NCBI RefSeq assembly: GCF_013327855.1
Contig: NZ_JABUMX010000001.1
Coordinates: 1,054,001 to 1,118,000, forward strand
Direction of reading: 5' to 3'
DNA: 64,000 nucleotides
Origin: Phyllobacterium pellucidum
GTDB lineage: Bacteria > Pseudomonadota > Alphaproteobacteria > Rhizobiales > Rhizobiaceae
The notes below the pieces were generated by a model. The model was not told the DNA's origin, ran no database searches, and saw nothing but the letters and a program-made list of their open reading frames with translations. Each line of letters opens with the position of its first letter. Within the stretch, counting starts at the first letter, position 1. Shown here piece by piece: positions 49,898-57,080 of this stretch. A program made the position numbers and the translations under genes.

Positions 49898-50203
49898 TTG
49901 CCATTGGCCGTTTACCTAGCCATCGCTTCGGCGGTCTTATCTGTATTGTCATGCGTCGCCTGGTTTTGGGCGGCCGCAGTGCCATCCCCCGTTAAGAAAC
50001 ACCCGAGCGGATTCTCCGGCGGGATACTCATAAACGACGATCCCCACGTGGGCATGAATTTGTTCGGCGCGTTACCAGTGACATACGAACAACATCGAGC
50101 TCATGAAAAGACGATCGCCGGTAGGAACTTTGTCGCGGCGATCCTAAGCGCCTGCGCTGCAGTACTCGCCCTTGCATCGGCACTTTGGCCATATCTGGGG
50201 TAA
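49898..50203 (+). CDS. Two-helix membrane protein (101 aa)
   Basis: An N-terminal helix (LAVYLAIASAVLSVLSCVAW), a soluble loop of about 50 residues (VKKHPSGFSGGILIND, FGALPVTYEQHRAHEK) and a C-terminal helix (NFVAAILSACAAVLALASAL). A TTG start at 49898 is chosen because ACGGAG lies 4 bases before it; the frame is open to 49829. Such proteins are common in rhizobia, with no known role. Confidence 0.6.
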   Translation: MPLAVYLAIASAVLSVLSCVAWFWAAAVPSPVKKHPSGFSGGILINDDPHVGMNLFGALPVTYEQHRAHEKTIAGRNFVAAILSACAAVLALASALWPYLG

Positions 50204-50359
50204 TGTGGCATCACCCGCAGGGCGGATGACCAGTGCAAACGCCCTTTGGGCCATGCATCGTTGAATCAGAACGGGCGGGGCCTGCAATTAACCCCGCAAT
50301 GCGCGCTGGCTTTGACCGTGCTACGGCATGCAGAATTTCACCGTGTCGCCGTTTTGATT

Positions 50360-50436
50360 TGGTTGCGGAGGCAGGATTCGAACCTGCGACCTCTTGGTTA
50401 TGAGCCAAGCGAGCTGCCAGACTGCTCCACTCCGAC
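50360..50436 (-). tRNA. tRNA-Met (CAT), initiator-like but divergent
   Basis: A complete 77-nt cloverleaf with 3' CCA encoded. The anticodon loop is CTCATAA. The D stem GAGC/GCTC, the AGTCTGG loop and A72 are as in initiator tRNA, but the anticodon stem is CTTGG/CCAAG without the three G-C pairs needed for initiation. The first two acceptor positions do not pair (G1-A72, T2-C71). It lies between cargo genes of the prophage. Confidence 0.88.
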
Positions 50437-50694
50437 AAAAGCCTTAAGAATAGAAATCCATTTACCGCGAGCTATTTGCTCGGGCTGGGTTTGACCGGCG
50501 AGTATTCCCCTGTCCAAAGGTCCGCGCTGAACATCAAATCATCCACCTGCGCGTATATACTGATTTGTTTCCTATGCAAAGGATTATTTTCATCAAAGCG
50601 TTGAAGTTATCCACCGCGTCATGACGGGACGCCATTGTTGTCCATCTCAGCAATGTGCCAGATGGAATGAATCAACTCGCGGTCGAGGGACGTT

Positions 50695-51453
50695 GTGGAC
50701 CAGTTTTATTCCGTATTGCTGTCGATTTGGGACGGGTCAAAGTCGGCATTTGCCCTCCTGGGTGTTGCTGGAATTTCTTTCGGTACAGTCGTCGCCACCG
50801 CGTTCGGCCTGTTCAAGGTCTTGGGAGAGAAGTGGCTGAATCAGAAATTTGCTACCCAACTGGAAGCGTTCAAATCCGAGCAGTCGCGGGAGCTTGAGAA
50901 GCTGCGCCACCGCATCAATGCTGTTTTCGATAGAACGAAAAGGCTGCATGACCGTGAATTTGAGGTCCTGCCAAATGTTTGGGCGAAACTTGTTGAAGCG
51001 AAGGCTTGGGCGAGCGGATACCTATCGCCATTTCAACAGTATCCCGACCTAGATCAAATGCCATCTGCCGACCTTGAGGAATTTGTTGAAGGCACGCGTT
51101 TCTCGGCAGCTCAGAAGCGCGAGATCATAAACTCACGTAAAAAGCTCGACGCGTATATCAAAATCCACAATCTGTACCGACACAATGATGTTCTGAAACA
51201 TCTACAGGAAGCGAGCCTCGAATTGAGCAAGCATGGGGTGTTTGTACTTCCAGAACTACGAAACGAAATGAAAACGCTCATCGATATCATCCATAAGGCT
51301 GTTATCGAGCATCAGATGAACCACGAAATAGATATCGGGCCACGTCTGAAAGAAGGTTCAGAACGGCTGAAACATGAGGGTGAACCTCTCTTCAACAAGA
51401 TCGAAGAATCGATAGCGAAGCGATTGTGGGATTCGACAACTACCGAAGTCTGA
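50695..51453 (+). CDS. Membrane-anchored coiled-coil cargo protein
   Basis: 252 residues. An N-terminal membrane helix (SAFALLGVAGISFGTVVATA) is followed by a long helical cytoplasmic domain: QLEAFKSEQSRELEKLRHRI, FEVLPNVWAKLVEAKAWASG, AYIKIHNLYRHNDVLKHLQE. This layout occurs in many stand-alone bacterial proteins found near defence or prophage genes; activity is unknown. It runs against the early left operon and is probably expressed in the lysogen. Superinfection exclusion is a possible role, not shown. Confidence 0.6.
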   Translation: MDQFYSVLLSIWDGSKSAFALLGVAGISFGTVVATAFGLFKVLGEKWLNQKFATQLEAFKSEQSRELEKLRHRINAVFDRTKRLHDREFEVLPNVWAKLVEAKAWASGYLSPFQQYPDLDQMPSADLEEFVEGTRFSAAQKREIINSRKKLDAYIKIHNLYRHNDVLKHLQEASLELSKHGVFVLPELRNEMKTLIDIIHKAVIEHQMNHEIDIGPRLKEGSERLKHEGEPLFNKIEESIAKRLWDSTTTEV

Positions 51454-51458
51454 TCCAC

Positions 51459-52040
51459 TCACGCAATGGACAACTGTCGAGCCTCGAACTCCACTGGCGT
51501 CATTCTGCCAAATAGTTCAATAAGAGCGACAATTGTGCCTGATTTTGTTACCTCGCCAACTATGCCACCAAAGGTTGCGAATGGGCTCGTTGCATCAGTG
51601 ACGAATACACTCGAGCCGGATGGATACCGCATCAGAGTAGTTTCCTTCTCCGTCTTAGCTTCCTCCTTGCGGTGAATGCGCGCCGCCCTGGTGTCGTCGA
51701 ATTTCATGTCAACTTCTGCAAGGTAGATTTTTTCGACGTCTTTCGAGGGGACTATAATCGGTCGACCGTCGACGCCGAGGATGCACTCTACGCCGTCGCT
51801 CTCCCTCACCGCATAGAAATTGACATTGCGGGGCGCGAATCCCACGAACATATATCGCGGCATCAGCGGCTGCTCTTTTACCACATAAGCTTTGGTCCGG
51901 CGGTGCTGAATCTCAATACGGTGACGAGGATAGTATGTATCGAACCCCGCCTTCCGAAGATTTTCGAACGCCTTGTCCTCGCCCTTCACCCTCGTGCGAA
52001 CGACGTACCAGTGTTTGTCCGTATCAATTGCCGCCTTCAT
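51459..52040 (-). CDS. NusG-paralogue transcription factor (NGN-KOW)
   Basis: 193 residues. An NGN domain (WYVVRTRVKGEDKAFENLRK, GFDTYYPRHRIEIQHRR, MPRYMFVGF) precedes a linker and a KOW domain (GSSVFVTDATSPFATFGGIV, ELFGRMTPVEFE). Such specialised NusG proteins bind RNA polymerase and change termination or pausing. As the last gene of the left early operon, it could control read-through into late genes. Ribosome site AAGGACAGG before the ATG. Confidence 0.85.
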   Translation of the reverse strand: MKAAIDTDKHWYVVRTRVKGEDKAFENLRKAGFDTYYPRHRIEIQHRRTKAYVVKEQPLMPRYMFVGFAPRNVNFYAVRESDGVECILGVDGRPIIVPSKDVEKIYLAEVDMKFDDTRAARIHRKEEAKTEKETTLMRYPSGSSVFVTDATSPFATFGGIVGEVTKSGTIVALIELFGRMTPVEFEARQLSIA

Positions 52041-52081
52041 TACCTGTCCTTGGAAATTGGGGTGTCGCCTCCCCTTAAAAT

Positions 52082-52663
52082 TTAAGCTTCGGGCTGTTCT
52101 CGGTTGCCACGCCAGACGCCCATCTTCTTCAACGCGTGAAGGACTGTCGTATGGTCACGACCGCCGAAGAGCTTACCGATCTGGGTCAACGAAAAATGCG
52201 GACACAACACGTGGATATCGGCCATGGCAGCCTGCCTCACGGCTACCACCGCTCGCGCTCGAGCATCGCTCATCACCTCCGAGTACGAGAATGGTGACCG
52301 CCGCACGTGATGTTGAATAATTTCGGCCGCGCGATATCGCACTTCCATTGCACCAACAATCGCCGCGGCCGATTTGTATTTCTCCACCAGGTGGCTCAAG
52401 CGAAGCTGTCCGATGTTCTCCAGAAATTGCGCTCGAAACAGTTCCTCCTGCTGCGCGACTTCCCACTCCCGGGCAAGCCTCAGCGTGGTCGCGCGTTGGC
52501 TCTGTTGCTTGGCCAGTTCAGCCGCGTCTCGGGCAACGCGCCGGTGCTCTGCCGTTTCCTGCCTGCGGCGCTTCTCCCAAACCTGCTTAACAAATTTCGG
52601 GTTCATCCCCCGATAGCGACGATCTAGAATTTGCTCTGCTGTTTCATCCAACATTTCACGCAC
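52082..52663 (-). CDS. DnaA domain IV-like protein
   Basis: 193 residues. The N-terminal half is a long charged helix (WEKRRRQETAEHRRVARDAA). The C-terminal half has SDARARAVVAVRQAAMADIH, FSLTQIGKLFGGRDHTTVLH, the DNA-binding helix-turn-helix and signature of DnaA (the family reads RDHTTV-x-HA). It lacks the AAA+ domain, so it may bind DnaA boxes at the phage origin and recruit or compete with host DnaA. Confidence 0.82.
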   Translation of the reverse strand: MREMLDETAEQILDRRYRGMNPKFVKQVWEKRRRQETAEHRRVARDAAELAKQQSQRATTLRLAREWEVAQQEELFRAQFLENIGQLRLSHLVEKYKSAAAIVGAMEVRYRAAEIIQHHVRRSPFSYSEVMSDARARAVVAVRQAAMADIHVLCPHFSLTQIGKLFGGRDHTTVLHALKKMGVWRGNREQPEA

Positions 52664-52665
52664 TC

Positions 52666-52968
52666 CTACTGGATAATTAGCTGGCCTGGCTTCACGCCGG
52701 CGCGAGTCATGATCTCCCGCATCTGCTTGCGGTACCGAACCTCATCGCAAAGCTGCGCCGTGGAGGGGCAATAGGCCTTGTTGACCTCCTTGACCTCGCC
52801 TTGACGGAATCTCTCGACCGCTGCCAGCACGTCGACACATTCGAAGTCCTCGACCGCATCGAGGTAGGCGCGGAGTTGCAAGTCAGGATCGGACATGGGC
52901 GATTGCGGGAAACTCCCGAACAGTTTGGTCAATGACTTTGTCGCCTCGATCTTCTCCGAATTGTTCAT
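52666..52968 (-). CDS. Hypothetical phage replication-region protein (100 aa)
   Basis: KIEATKSLTKLFGSFPQSPM, DPDLQLRAYLDAVEDFECVD, FRQGEVKEVNKAYCPSTAQL. It starts inside the DUF1376 gene (86-bp overlap) with AAGGAAA upstream. The middle resembles small helper-loader-type phage proteins in size and place, but I do not recognise it. Confidence 0.6.
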   Translation of the reverse strand: MNNSEKIEATKSLTKLFGSFPQSPMSDPDLQLRAYLDAVEDFECVDVLAAVERFRQGEVKEVNKAYCPSTAQLCDEVRYRKQMREIMTRAGVKPGQLIIQ

Positions 52969-53509
52969 TTTCCTTGAGCTCCTGGATCAGTGAACGTGCT
53001 GCATCTGTTGATTTCCGAACATGGACAAATCCGTTCGGTTTTCGCGCGCTTGCGCGCTCAGAAAAACTGGTAGGTTTTTCTATGGGATTGGATTCTGGGT
53101 TATGGGGGCTTTCGTTTCGCTTATCGTTTGGGTTTCCATTTTGAAAACCGTTCGCTTGATCTAAGCGGTTGTTTATATTGGCTTTGGGTCTGCCACCACG
53201 CGAACCATTGGCCGCATTTTTGTTGCGCTTTTCGCTCACATAATCCCATTCTTTTTTGAGACGTTTTTGCGTGAGGAAATCGCCGTCTACGGTAAGGAAT
53301 GGCATGAGCCGCTTCCGCATCTTGCGCCAGGCTTTGATGTCCAGACCCACGATGCGAGCGATGTCGCGGTCATCGTCTGGCACAGTCCCATTACGGCGCC
53401 ACATGGCCATGAGCAGCAGGAAGTAAGCTCCATGCTCTTCGGTGCTGAGATGCGTTGTGTCAGCCAGATAGGCATCTGGGAACACCGGCATGGCGGGAGC
53501 GGAACTCAT
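52883..53509 (-). CDS. DUF1376 (YdaU-like) phage replication protein
   Basis: 208 residues. DUF1376 at the N-terminus: PVFPDAYLADTTHLSTEEHG, AYFLLLMAMWRRNGTVPDDD, GLDIKAWRKMRKRLMPFLTV. A basic linker with NAANGSRGGRPKANINN and a helical C-terminal part follow. The DUF1376 domain, a winged-helix type found at phage origins, marks replication initiation genes. ATGA overlap upstream. Confidence 0.82.
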   Translation of the reverse strand: MSSAPAMPVFPDAYLADTTHLSTEEHGAYFLLLMAMWRRNGTVPDDDRDIARIVGLDIKAWRKMRKRLMPFLTVDGDFLTQKRLKKEWDYVSEKRNKNAANGSRGGRPKANINNRLDQANGFQNGNPNDKRNESPHNPESNPIEKPTSFSERASARKPNGFVHVRKSTDAARSLIQELKENEQFGEDRGDKVIDQTVREFPAIAHVRS

Positions 53510-53844
53510 GACTTCACCAGAACGATGTCATGGCCGAAAACCGCCCGGAACAACTTCGCCTTTATCTTGAAATCCTTGGTGTCGACGCCTTTAACGTCCT
53601 CGGTGAAGCGCTGTTTTGAATGAACGTGCCAATAAGTGAAATCACCAATGTAAGTGCACACCTGGACGCCATTGACGTTGAGTTTGAATCGCGGTTGCAA
53701 TTCTAGCTCGGTGAGCTCGCCAGCCGCCTGCAGCAGCTTCAATTCACAATAGGGCTTGCCCTCCGCCTTGCTGTCAAAGCGAATACCGTCGATCCAAGGC
53801 TTTGTCTGCGACATCGCGCGGAATTCGGTGGCGGTCATTCTCAT
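53506..53844 (-). CDS. DUF1064 family nuclease-like protein
   Basis: 112 residues: DGIRFDSKAEGKPYCELKLL, LTELELQPRFKLNVNGVQVC, TYIGDFTYWHV, TEDVKGVDTKDFKIKAKLF. This is DUF1064: a PD-(D/E)xK fold whose E-x-K and D-F-x-Y-W, E-D-V-K-G motifs are all here. Members act as Holliday-junction or other structure-specific nucleases. ATGA overlaps on both sides. Confidence 0.85.
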   Translation of the reverse strand: MRMTATEFRAMSQTKPWIDGIRFDSKAEGKPYCELKLLQAAGELTELELQPRFKLNVNGVQVCTYIGDFTYWHVHSKQRFTEDVKGVDTKDFKIKAKLFRAVFGHDIVLVKS

Positions 53845-54044
53845 GCCGCACCTCGGTCACGGTCAGCGGCAGCGGAATAATCAGACACCGCCTGCTTCAA
53901 TACAGCGAGCTCGCGCCAGCGCGTTTCTATCTCGTGATCTGGACGCTTGCGCCGCCCCTCGGAAAAATCCTGAAGCCAGGTTGCCTTTCCGATGACGAGC
54001 TTGTTGAGCTCGTCCACCATCTCGTGGTTTGGGATCCGACTCAT
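53841..54044 (-). CDS. Small hypothetical phage protein (67 aa)
   Basis: MSRIPNHEMVDELNKLVIGK, HEIETRWRELAVLKQAVSDY: a helical protein with no known family. ATGA overlaps both the methyltransferase before it and the DUF1064 gene after it. Confidence 0.65.
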   Translation of the reverse strand: MSRIPNHEMVDELNKLVIGKATWLQDFSEGRRKRPDHEIETRWRELAVLKQAVSDYSAAADRDRGAA

Positions 54045-54730
54045 TCGGCAGCCTCCGCGAAAAGGTTTGATTGGCGGGCGTCGGAGTGGCGGTCGAGCAT
54101 GCGGAGAACGGTCTCGCCTTCATGCAGATTGTCCCAGACGAACCAAGCGTTGAGCATCGGCGGAGCGCCCTGCCCAGTGAAATCGATCTTCCAGCGCATC
54201 AGGTAGACGCGCGCCGGCGGATGTTGCGCCCAAAAATGCTTGAGACCACCGGCACCCGGCCAACCCCAATTCATCAGCAGCGCCATGTATTCGACGTTGA
54301 GGACGTCGAGGGCATGCTTCAGCCAGCGAGCCTTACCGTTGCCCCAGCCGCATTCAGCGAAAGGGGGATTCGTGACGATGGCGTAGGATGGGGATGTCGC
54401 TTCGGAATAGTCGTAGAAATCCCGGATGACAGCACCGATTCCGCGATCGATGAGATCCGACGCATTGACGTCGAGGCCGACCACTTCCATTTCCCGAACC
54501 ATAGCGCCATCGCCAGCGGCTGGCTCCCAAATCGTGCGGAACTGCCTTAGCCTGCCGATCTCGGCCGCCAGCAAGGCCCGCGTCGGCTCCGGGGGCGTCG
54601 GATAGAATTCATCTGGCTCCCGCTCGAGGTGCTCTACCTTCTCATATGAGCCGTCAAGATTCCGCTGAACGACCGGCTTTGACTTCTTGCCGGTGGCGCG
54701 AAACAGTCCGCGGGCGGAAGGCGCGTTCAT
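54041..54730 (-). CDS. Phage DNA adenine methyltransferase-like protein
   Basis: 229 residues: DEFYPTPPEPTRALLAAEIG, IWEPAAGDGAMVREMEVVGL (AdoMet motif I), the acidic DLIDRGIG, AIVTNPPFAECGWGNGKARW (catalytic NPPF, motif IV). The C-terminus has an aromatic-rich GWPGAGGLKHFWAQHPP. It probably methylates adenine in phage or host DNA to evade restriction or time replication. Target site unknown. Confidence 0.85.
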   Translation of the reverse strand: MNAPSARGLFRATGKKSKPVVQRNLDGSYEKVEHLEREPDEFYPTPPEPTRALLAAEIGRLRQFRTIWEPAAGDGAMVREMEVVGLDVNASDLIDRGIGAVIRDFYDYSEATSPSYAIVTNPPFAECGWGNGKARWLKHALDVLNVEYMALLMNWGWPGAGGLKHFWAQHPPARVYLMRWKIDFTGQGAPPMLNAWFVWDNLHEGETVLRMLDRHSDARQSNLFAEAAE

Positions 54731-54843
54731 GGGCGCACCTCAAACGCGAAGTAGAGAAGCAGGACGAGCAAGGCAAGGAGAGCCGATGCTACCACTAGCC
54801 CGACAATTTCTTTGGCAGTCAAAGGCGCACGGTTATCGTTCAC
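54727..54843 (-). CDS. Single-span membrane micro-protein (38 aa)
   Basis: GTG start at 54843. MNDNRAPLTAKE is followed by a membrane helix (IVGLVVASALLALLVLLLYF). Its TGA overlaps the ATG of the methyltransferase (ATGA), and its GTG overlaps the stop of another short frame (GTGA), so it is embedded in the coupled operon. Confidence 0.5.
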   Translation of the reverse strand: MNDNRAPLTAKEIVGLVVASALLALLVLLLYFAFEVRP

Positions 54844-54983
54844 TTATCGACCTCCTTGATCTCTGGCGCGATCCATTCAGCCAGCGAAGCCGCTTTATCG
54901 CGAAGCTTCGCCGCGATCCGTAGCCGACGCTGAGTCGACAGCCATCGCAGCAATACGGGCGGTCTCGGATTTGAATGCTGCAT
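54840..54983 (-). CDS. Possible short basic protein (47 aa)
   Basis: MQHSNPRPPVLLRWLSTQRR, then LRDKAASLAEWIAPEIKEVD. AAGGA lies 5 bases before the ATG. It overlaps the end of the 104-residue gene by 89 bp in another frame, so only one may be functional; its GTGA coupling with the next gene supports it. Confidence 0.35.
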   Translation of the reverse strand: MQHSNPRPPVLLRWLSTQRRLRIAAKLRDKAASLAEWIAPEIKEVDK

Positions 54984-55209
54984 GGGATTCCTTCGCTCGA
55001 ATGACTGAGCGCATCTCTTCGATTTCGCGATGGTCGATCCGTGTAGTTTCTTTGTTGAAAATTGAGCGGACACGGCGGCGCGTCCATTCTCTGTTCCTGG
55101 TACTCAAAGCACGATACGCACGGTCCAACATGCTCTTGACCGGTTCGCGTACACCTCGATGGCCGATCACGTCGTCGAGTAAGTTGGCGGCTAGATCAGC
55201 ATCAGACAT
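54895..55209 (-). CDS. Hypothetical phage protein (104 aa)
   Basis: MSDADLAANLLDDVIGHRGV, then basic helices (TRRRVRSIFNKETTRIDHRE). GGAAGGACC before the ATG is a strong ribosome site. The basic helical middle suggests nucleic acid binding. No family known. Confidence 0.6.
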   Translation of the reverse strand: MSDADLAANLLDDVIGHRGVREPVKSMLDRAYRALSTRNREWTRRRVRSIFNKETTRIDHREIEEMRSVIRAKESHAAFKSETARIAAMAVDSASATDRGEASR

Positions 55210-55651
55210 GGCTGGTCCTTCCGAAAACTTGGGTGAGATTTCCACGGGCTTGGGAGATGTTTCCGACAATCTGGGCGACTCCGCTCATATGGTTGACCAC
55301 ATGAGCGAGCCACTGAACACAACGGAGACAGCGACGAAGCACGTAAATGATGGGGCCAACAACCAGAGCGATGGGGATCACGAGGTTGATGACTGGTCGG
55401 AAAAAAGGATTGGGTTTCTCGTAGAAGGCGTACTGTCCAGCGCACGAAAAACGAGAAAAAAGACGGGAGAAGCCAACGCCGCGGCTTCTCCCGTCAGCAT
55501 GTCCGCAGCTCCGGGAGGTGTTAAGAGCGCGAACAATCCTATTAACAGGCTGGCCGTCCGAGCGCGCATGCGCAAGAACGGCGTCAGTTTTGCCGGACAC
55601 GCCAATGAGAATTTCAGGGCGGAAAAGCAAATCAAATGAAGCGCGGTCCAT
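55202..55651 (-). CDS. Phage protein with a membrane segment, start uncertain
   Basis: The frame is open from an ATG at 55651 that overlaps the previous stop (TAATG), giving 149 residues. The only protein-like part is the last 59: one membrane helix (IPIALVVGPIIYVLRRCLR) and an amphipathic tail (HMSGVAQIVGNISQARGNL). A GTG at 55381 is a plausible start for that part alone. Which version is real cannot be told from sequence. Confidence 0.45.
   Translation of the reverse strand: MDRASFDLLFRPEILIGVSGKTDAVLAHARSDGQPVNRIVRALNTSRSCGHADGRSRGVGFSRLFSRFSCAGQYAFYEKPNPFFRPVINLVIPIALVVGPIIYVLRRCLRCVQWLAHVVNHMSGVAQIVGNISQARGNLTQVFGRTSHV
55378..55569 (-). CDS. Possible exported peptide (63 aa)
   Basis: MRARTASLLIGLFALLTPPG looks like a signal peptide; the rest is unremarkable. 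The stop overlaps the GTG at 55381 (GTGA), the coupling style of this operon. It shares DNA with the 149-residue frame, so at most one is expressed in this stretch. Confidence 0.3.
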   Translation of the reverse strand: MRARTASLLIGLFALLTPPGAADMLTGEAAALASPVFFLVFRALDSTPSTRNPILFSDQSSTS

Positions 55652-55914
55652 TATGCAAGCCTCGCCAGGATAGGCGGAAGGCCGTCGGCCACGCGCAGAT
55701 CGTCAACAAAGCGCAGCAATCCGCGCCAATCGAATTTTCGGCGAGGCATCCCGTTTCTTGAAAAGATGTATTCGTAACGGTGTCCACTGAGCCTGTAGCC
55801 GTGCTTTTCAAGATACGATCGGATCGCAAGAAAGTCGGTGCTTTCACCCCGCGAGAACCTGCGTGGCGCGCCATTGCGGTCCATCCAGTCGGAGATCATC
55901 TGCTCGGTCGTCAT
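55651..55914 (-). CDS. Hypothetical phage protein (87 aa)
   Basis: TEQMISDWMDRNGAPRRFSR, STDFLAIRSYLEKHGYRLSG, RKFDWRGLLRFVDDLRVADG. A compact basic protein, possibly DNA-binding by its charge pattern. ATGA coupling with the GapR-like gene. No named family. Confidence 0.6.
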   Translation of the reverse strand: MTTEQMISDWMDRNGAPRRFSRGESTDFLAIRSYLEKHGYRLSGHRYEYIFSRNGMPRRKFDWRGLLRFVDDLRVADGLPPILARLA

Positions 55915-56774
55915 GCGACCTCGCCTTCAACCGCGATCAGCTTCGAACAGGAGTAGCAATGTCCCAGCCCAGACGCACCGCAAGCCTCAGGCTTTTGGCA
56001 ATGAGGACGGTAGTCGCGGATCGACTTCGTCTGGTCCTTCAGAAACGACGGTGTCTCAAAATTGGCGACGGCTTGCTCGGAATTGCACCCGGTTATGGTA
56101 TTCCCGCTTTCGCGGCCCTGACCGACGATGGCGGAACCATCGCTTTTTGCGCTGCCCGGTTCCGAGCTTTCTGGTTGGCCGTCGGCAACCACCAAGGAGG
56201 ACGGGTCAGGGGTGAAATTGGATGCGCCGACTTCCACGGCGCTGCTGGCGCGCGACGCGCTGCTGTCTACATCGCCCTGCTCCATGTTGGCCGCGATAAG
56301 TTCGTGGCTGGGGTCCATCCCATCGGGCGCCTTGCCGTGGGAAGTTGTGATCGCGCCCGTCTCCGGATCAATGTGTTCAGCGGCTTCACGCTCGATCATA
56401 ATATCGACGGCAGCGATGAGAGCCTTGCGGCCTGTTTCGGTCTGAACTGCGTTTGCAACCGTGGCAACGAGCTTCGCGCTGACTGGAAATTCTTCAATGT
56501 TTTCTCGTGCACGCGCAGACGCGGGCGCCCGACCACCGGTCTCGTAGGCCGTGAGATAGAGATCGAAGATCGCCTCGCGCTCGTGCAAAGTGTCGCGGCC
56601 GACCTTTTCGACCTTTCGCAGATGTGCGACGACGTTGCCCAGAGCGGTCTTGTCGTAGCCCCTGCCCTTTGCCTCAGCGTAAACCTCGCGGATGTCTTCG
56701 CCGAGCGTGTCCTGTTCTTCCTTGAGGCGGAGAATGCGATCAATGAATTGCTTTATCTCAGCTTCAGCGCTCAT
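55911..56774 (-). CDS. GapR-like (DUF2312) protein with a long C-terminal extension
   Basis: 287 residues. Residues 1-85 match GapR: EIKQFIDRILRLKEEQDTLG, DIREVYAEAKGRGYDKTALG, HEREAIFDLYLTAYETG. GapR is an alphaproteobacterial nucleoid protein of about 90 residues that clamps overtwisted DNA ahead of polymerases. Here the domain is followed by about 200 extra residues: a second helical part (AKLVATVANAVQTETGRKAL, IMIEREAAEH), a Ser/Asp-rich linker and a Cys-rich end (HCQKPEACGASGLGHCYSCS). It could act on phage DNA topology or block host GapR. ATGA to the Cro-like gene. Confidence 0.8.
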   Translation of the reverse strand: MSAEAEIKQFIDRILRLKEEQDTLGEDIREVYAEAKGRGYDKTALGNVVAHLRKVEKVGRDTLHEREAIFDLYLTAYETGGRAPASARARENIEEFPVSAKLVATVANAVQTETGRKALIAAVDIMIEREAAEHIDPETGAITTSHGKAPDGMDPSHELIAANMEQGDVDSSASRASSAVEVGASNFTPDPSSLVVADGQPESSEPGSAKSDGSAIVGQGRESGNTITGCNSEQAVANFETPSFLKDQTKSIRDYRPHCQKPEACGASGLGHCYSCSKLIAVEGEVA

Positions 56775-56995
56775 GCTGCAACCTCTGGCACCTCAAAAAA
56801 CCAGGAGTCGTCCCAATCGATGCCGCGTTCAGCAGCCGCTCGTCGGATCGCCTGCATCTCATCCAAAGAGGGCGCAATACCATTCTCCCATCTAGAGACG
56901 GACGGCTGCCCGACGCCCGCAAGTGATGCGAACTGGGCTTGCGTTACTTTGAAGATGTGTTTTCGGATGTGCTTCAGCGCGTTCATATCACGCAT
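56771..56995 (-). CDS. Cro-like XRE-family repressor
   Basis: 74 residues with a lambda-type helix-turn-helix (FKVTQAQFASLAGVGQPSVS, RWENG). It faces away from the CI gene across the operator region. The frame starts at 56995, with a TATAAT-like box a few bases before, so the mRNA may be leaderless; ATG 56986 is an alternative. It begins the left early operon and should favour lytic growth. Confidence 0.82.
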   Translation of the reverse strand: MRDMNALKHIRKHIFKVTQAQFASLAGVGQPSVSRWENGIAPSLDEMQAIRRAAAERGIDWDDSWFFEVPEVAA

Positions 56996-56999
56996 ATTA

Positions 57000-57066
57000 T
57001 ACGCAAACGCATATCTTGCAAGCGTAAAAATATACGCAGACGTATTTTTCTATATACGTGGACTTA
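57000..57066. promoter_or_regulatory. Operator array between cro and cI (TACGCNNRCGTA-like)
   Basis: At least two good copies of a 12-bp symmetric site: TACGCAAACGCA (57000-57011, one mismatch) and TACGCAGACGTA (57033-57044, perfect). Weaker ones are at 57015-57026 (right half GCGTA only) and 57055-57066 (TACGTGGACTTA). The arrangement in the cro-cI space is that of a phage switch. The same motif recurs at 58954-59016. Confidence 0.75.
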
Positions 57067-57080
57067 TATAACGTGCCGCT

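Noticed and set aside
50211..50438. A reverse open frame with the sequence QEVAGSNPASATKSKRR
   Set aside because: It is read through the tRNA-Met gene; this phrase is the usual false protein from tRNA sequence.
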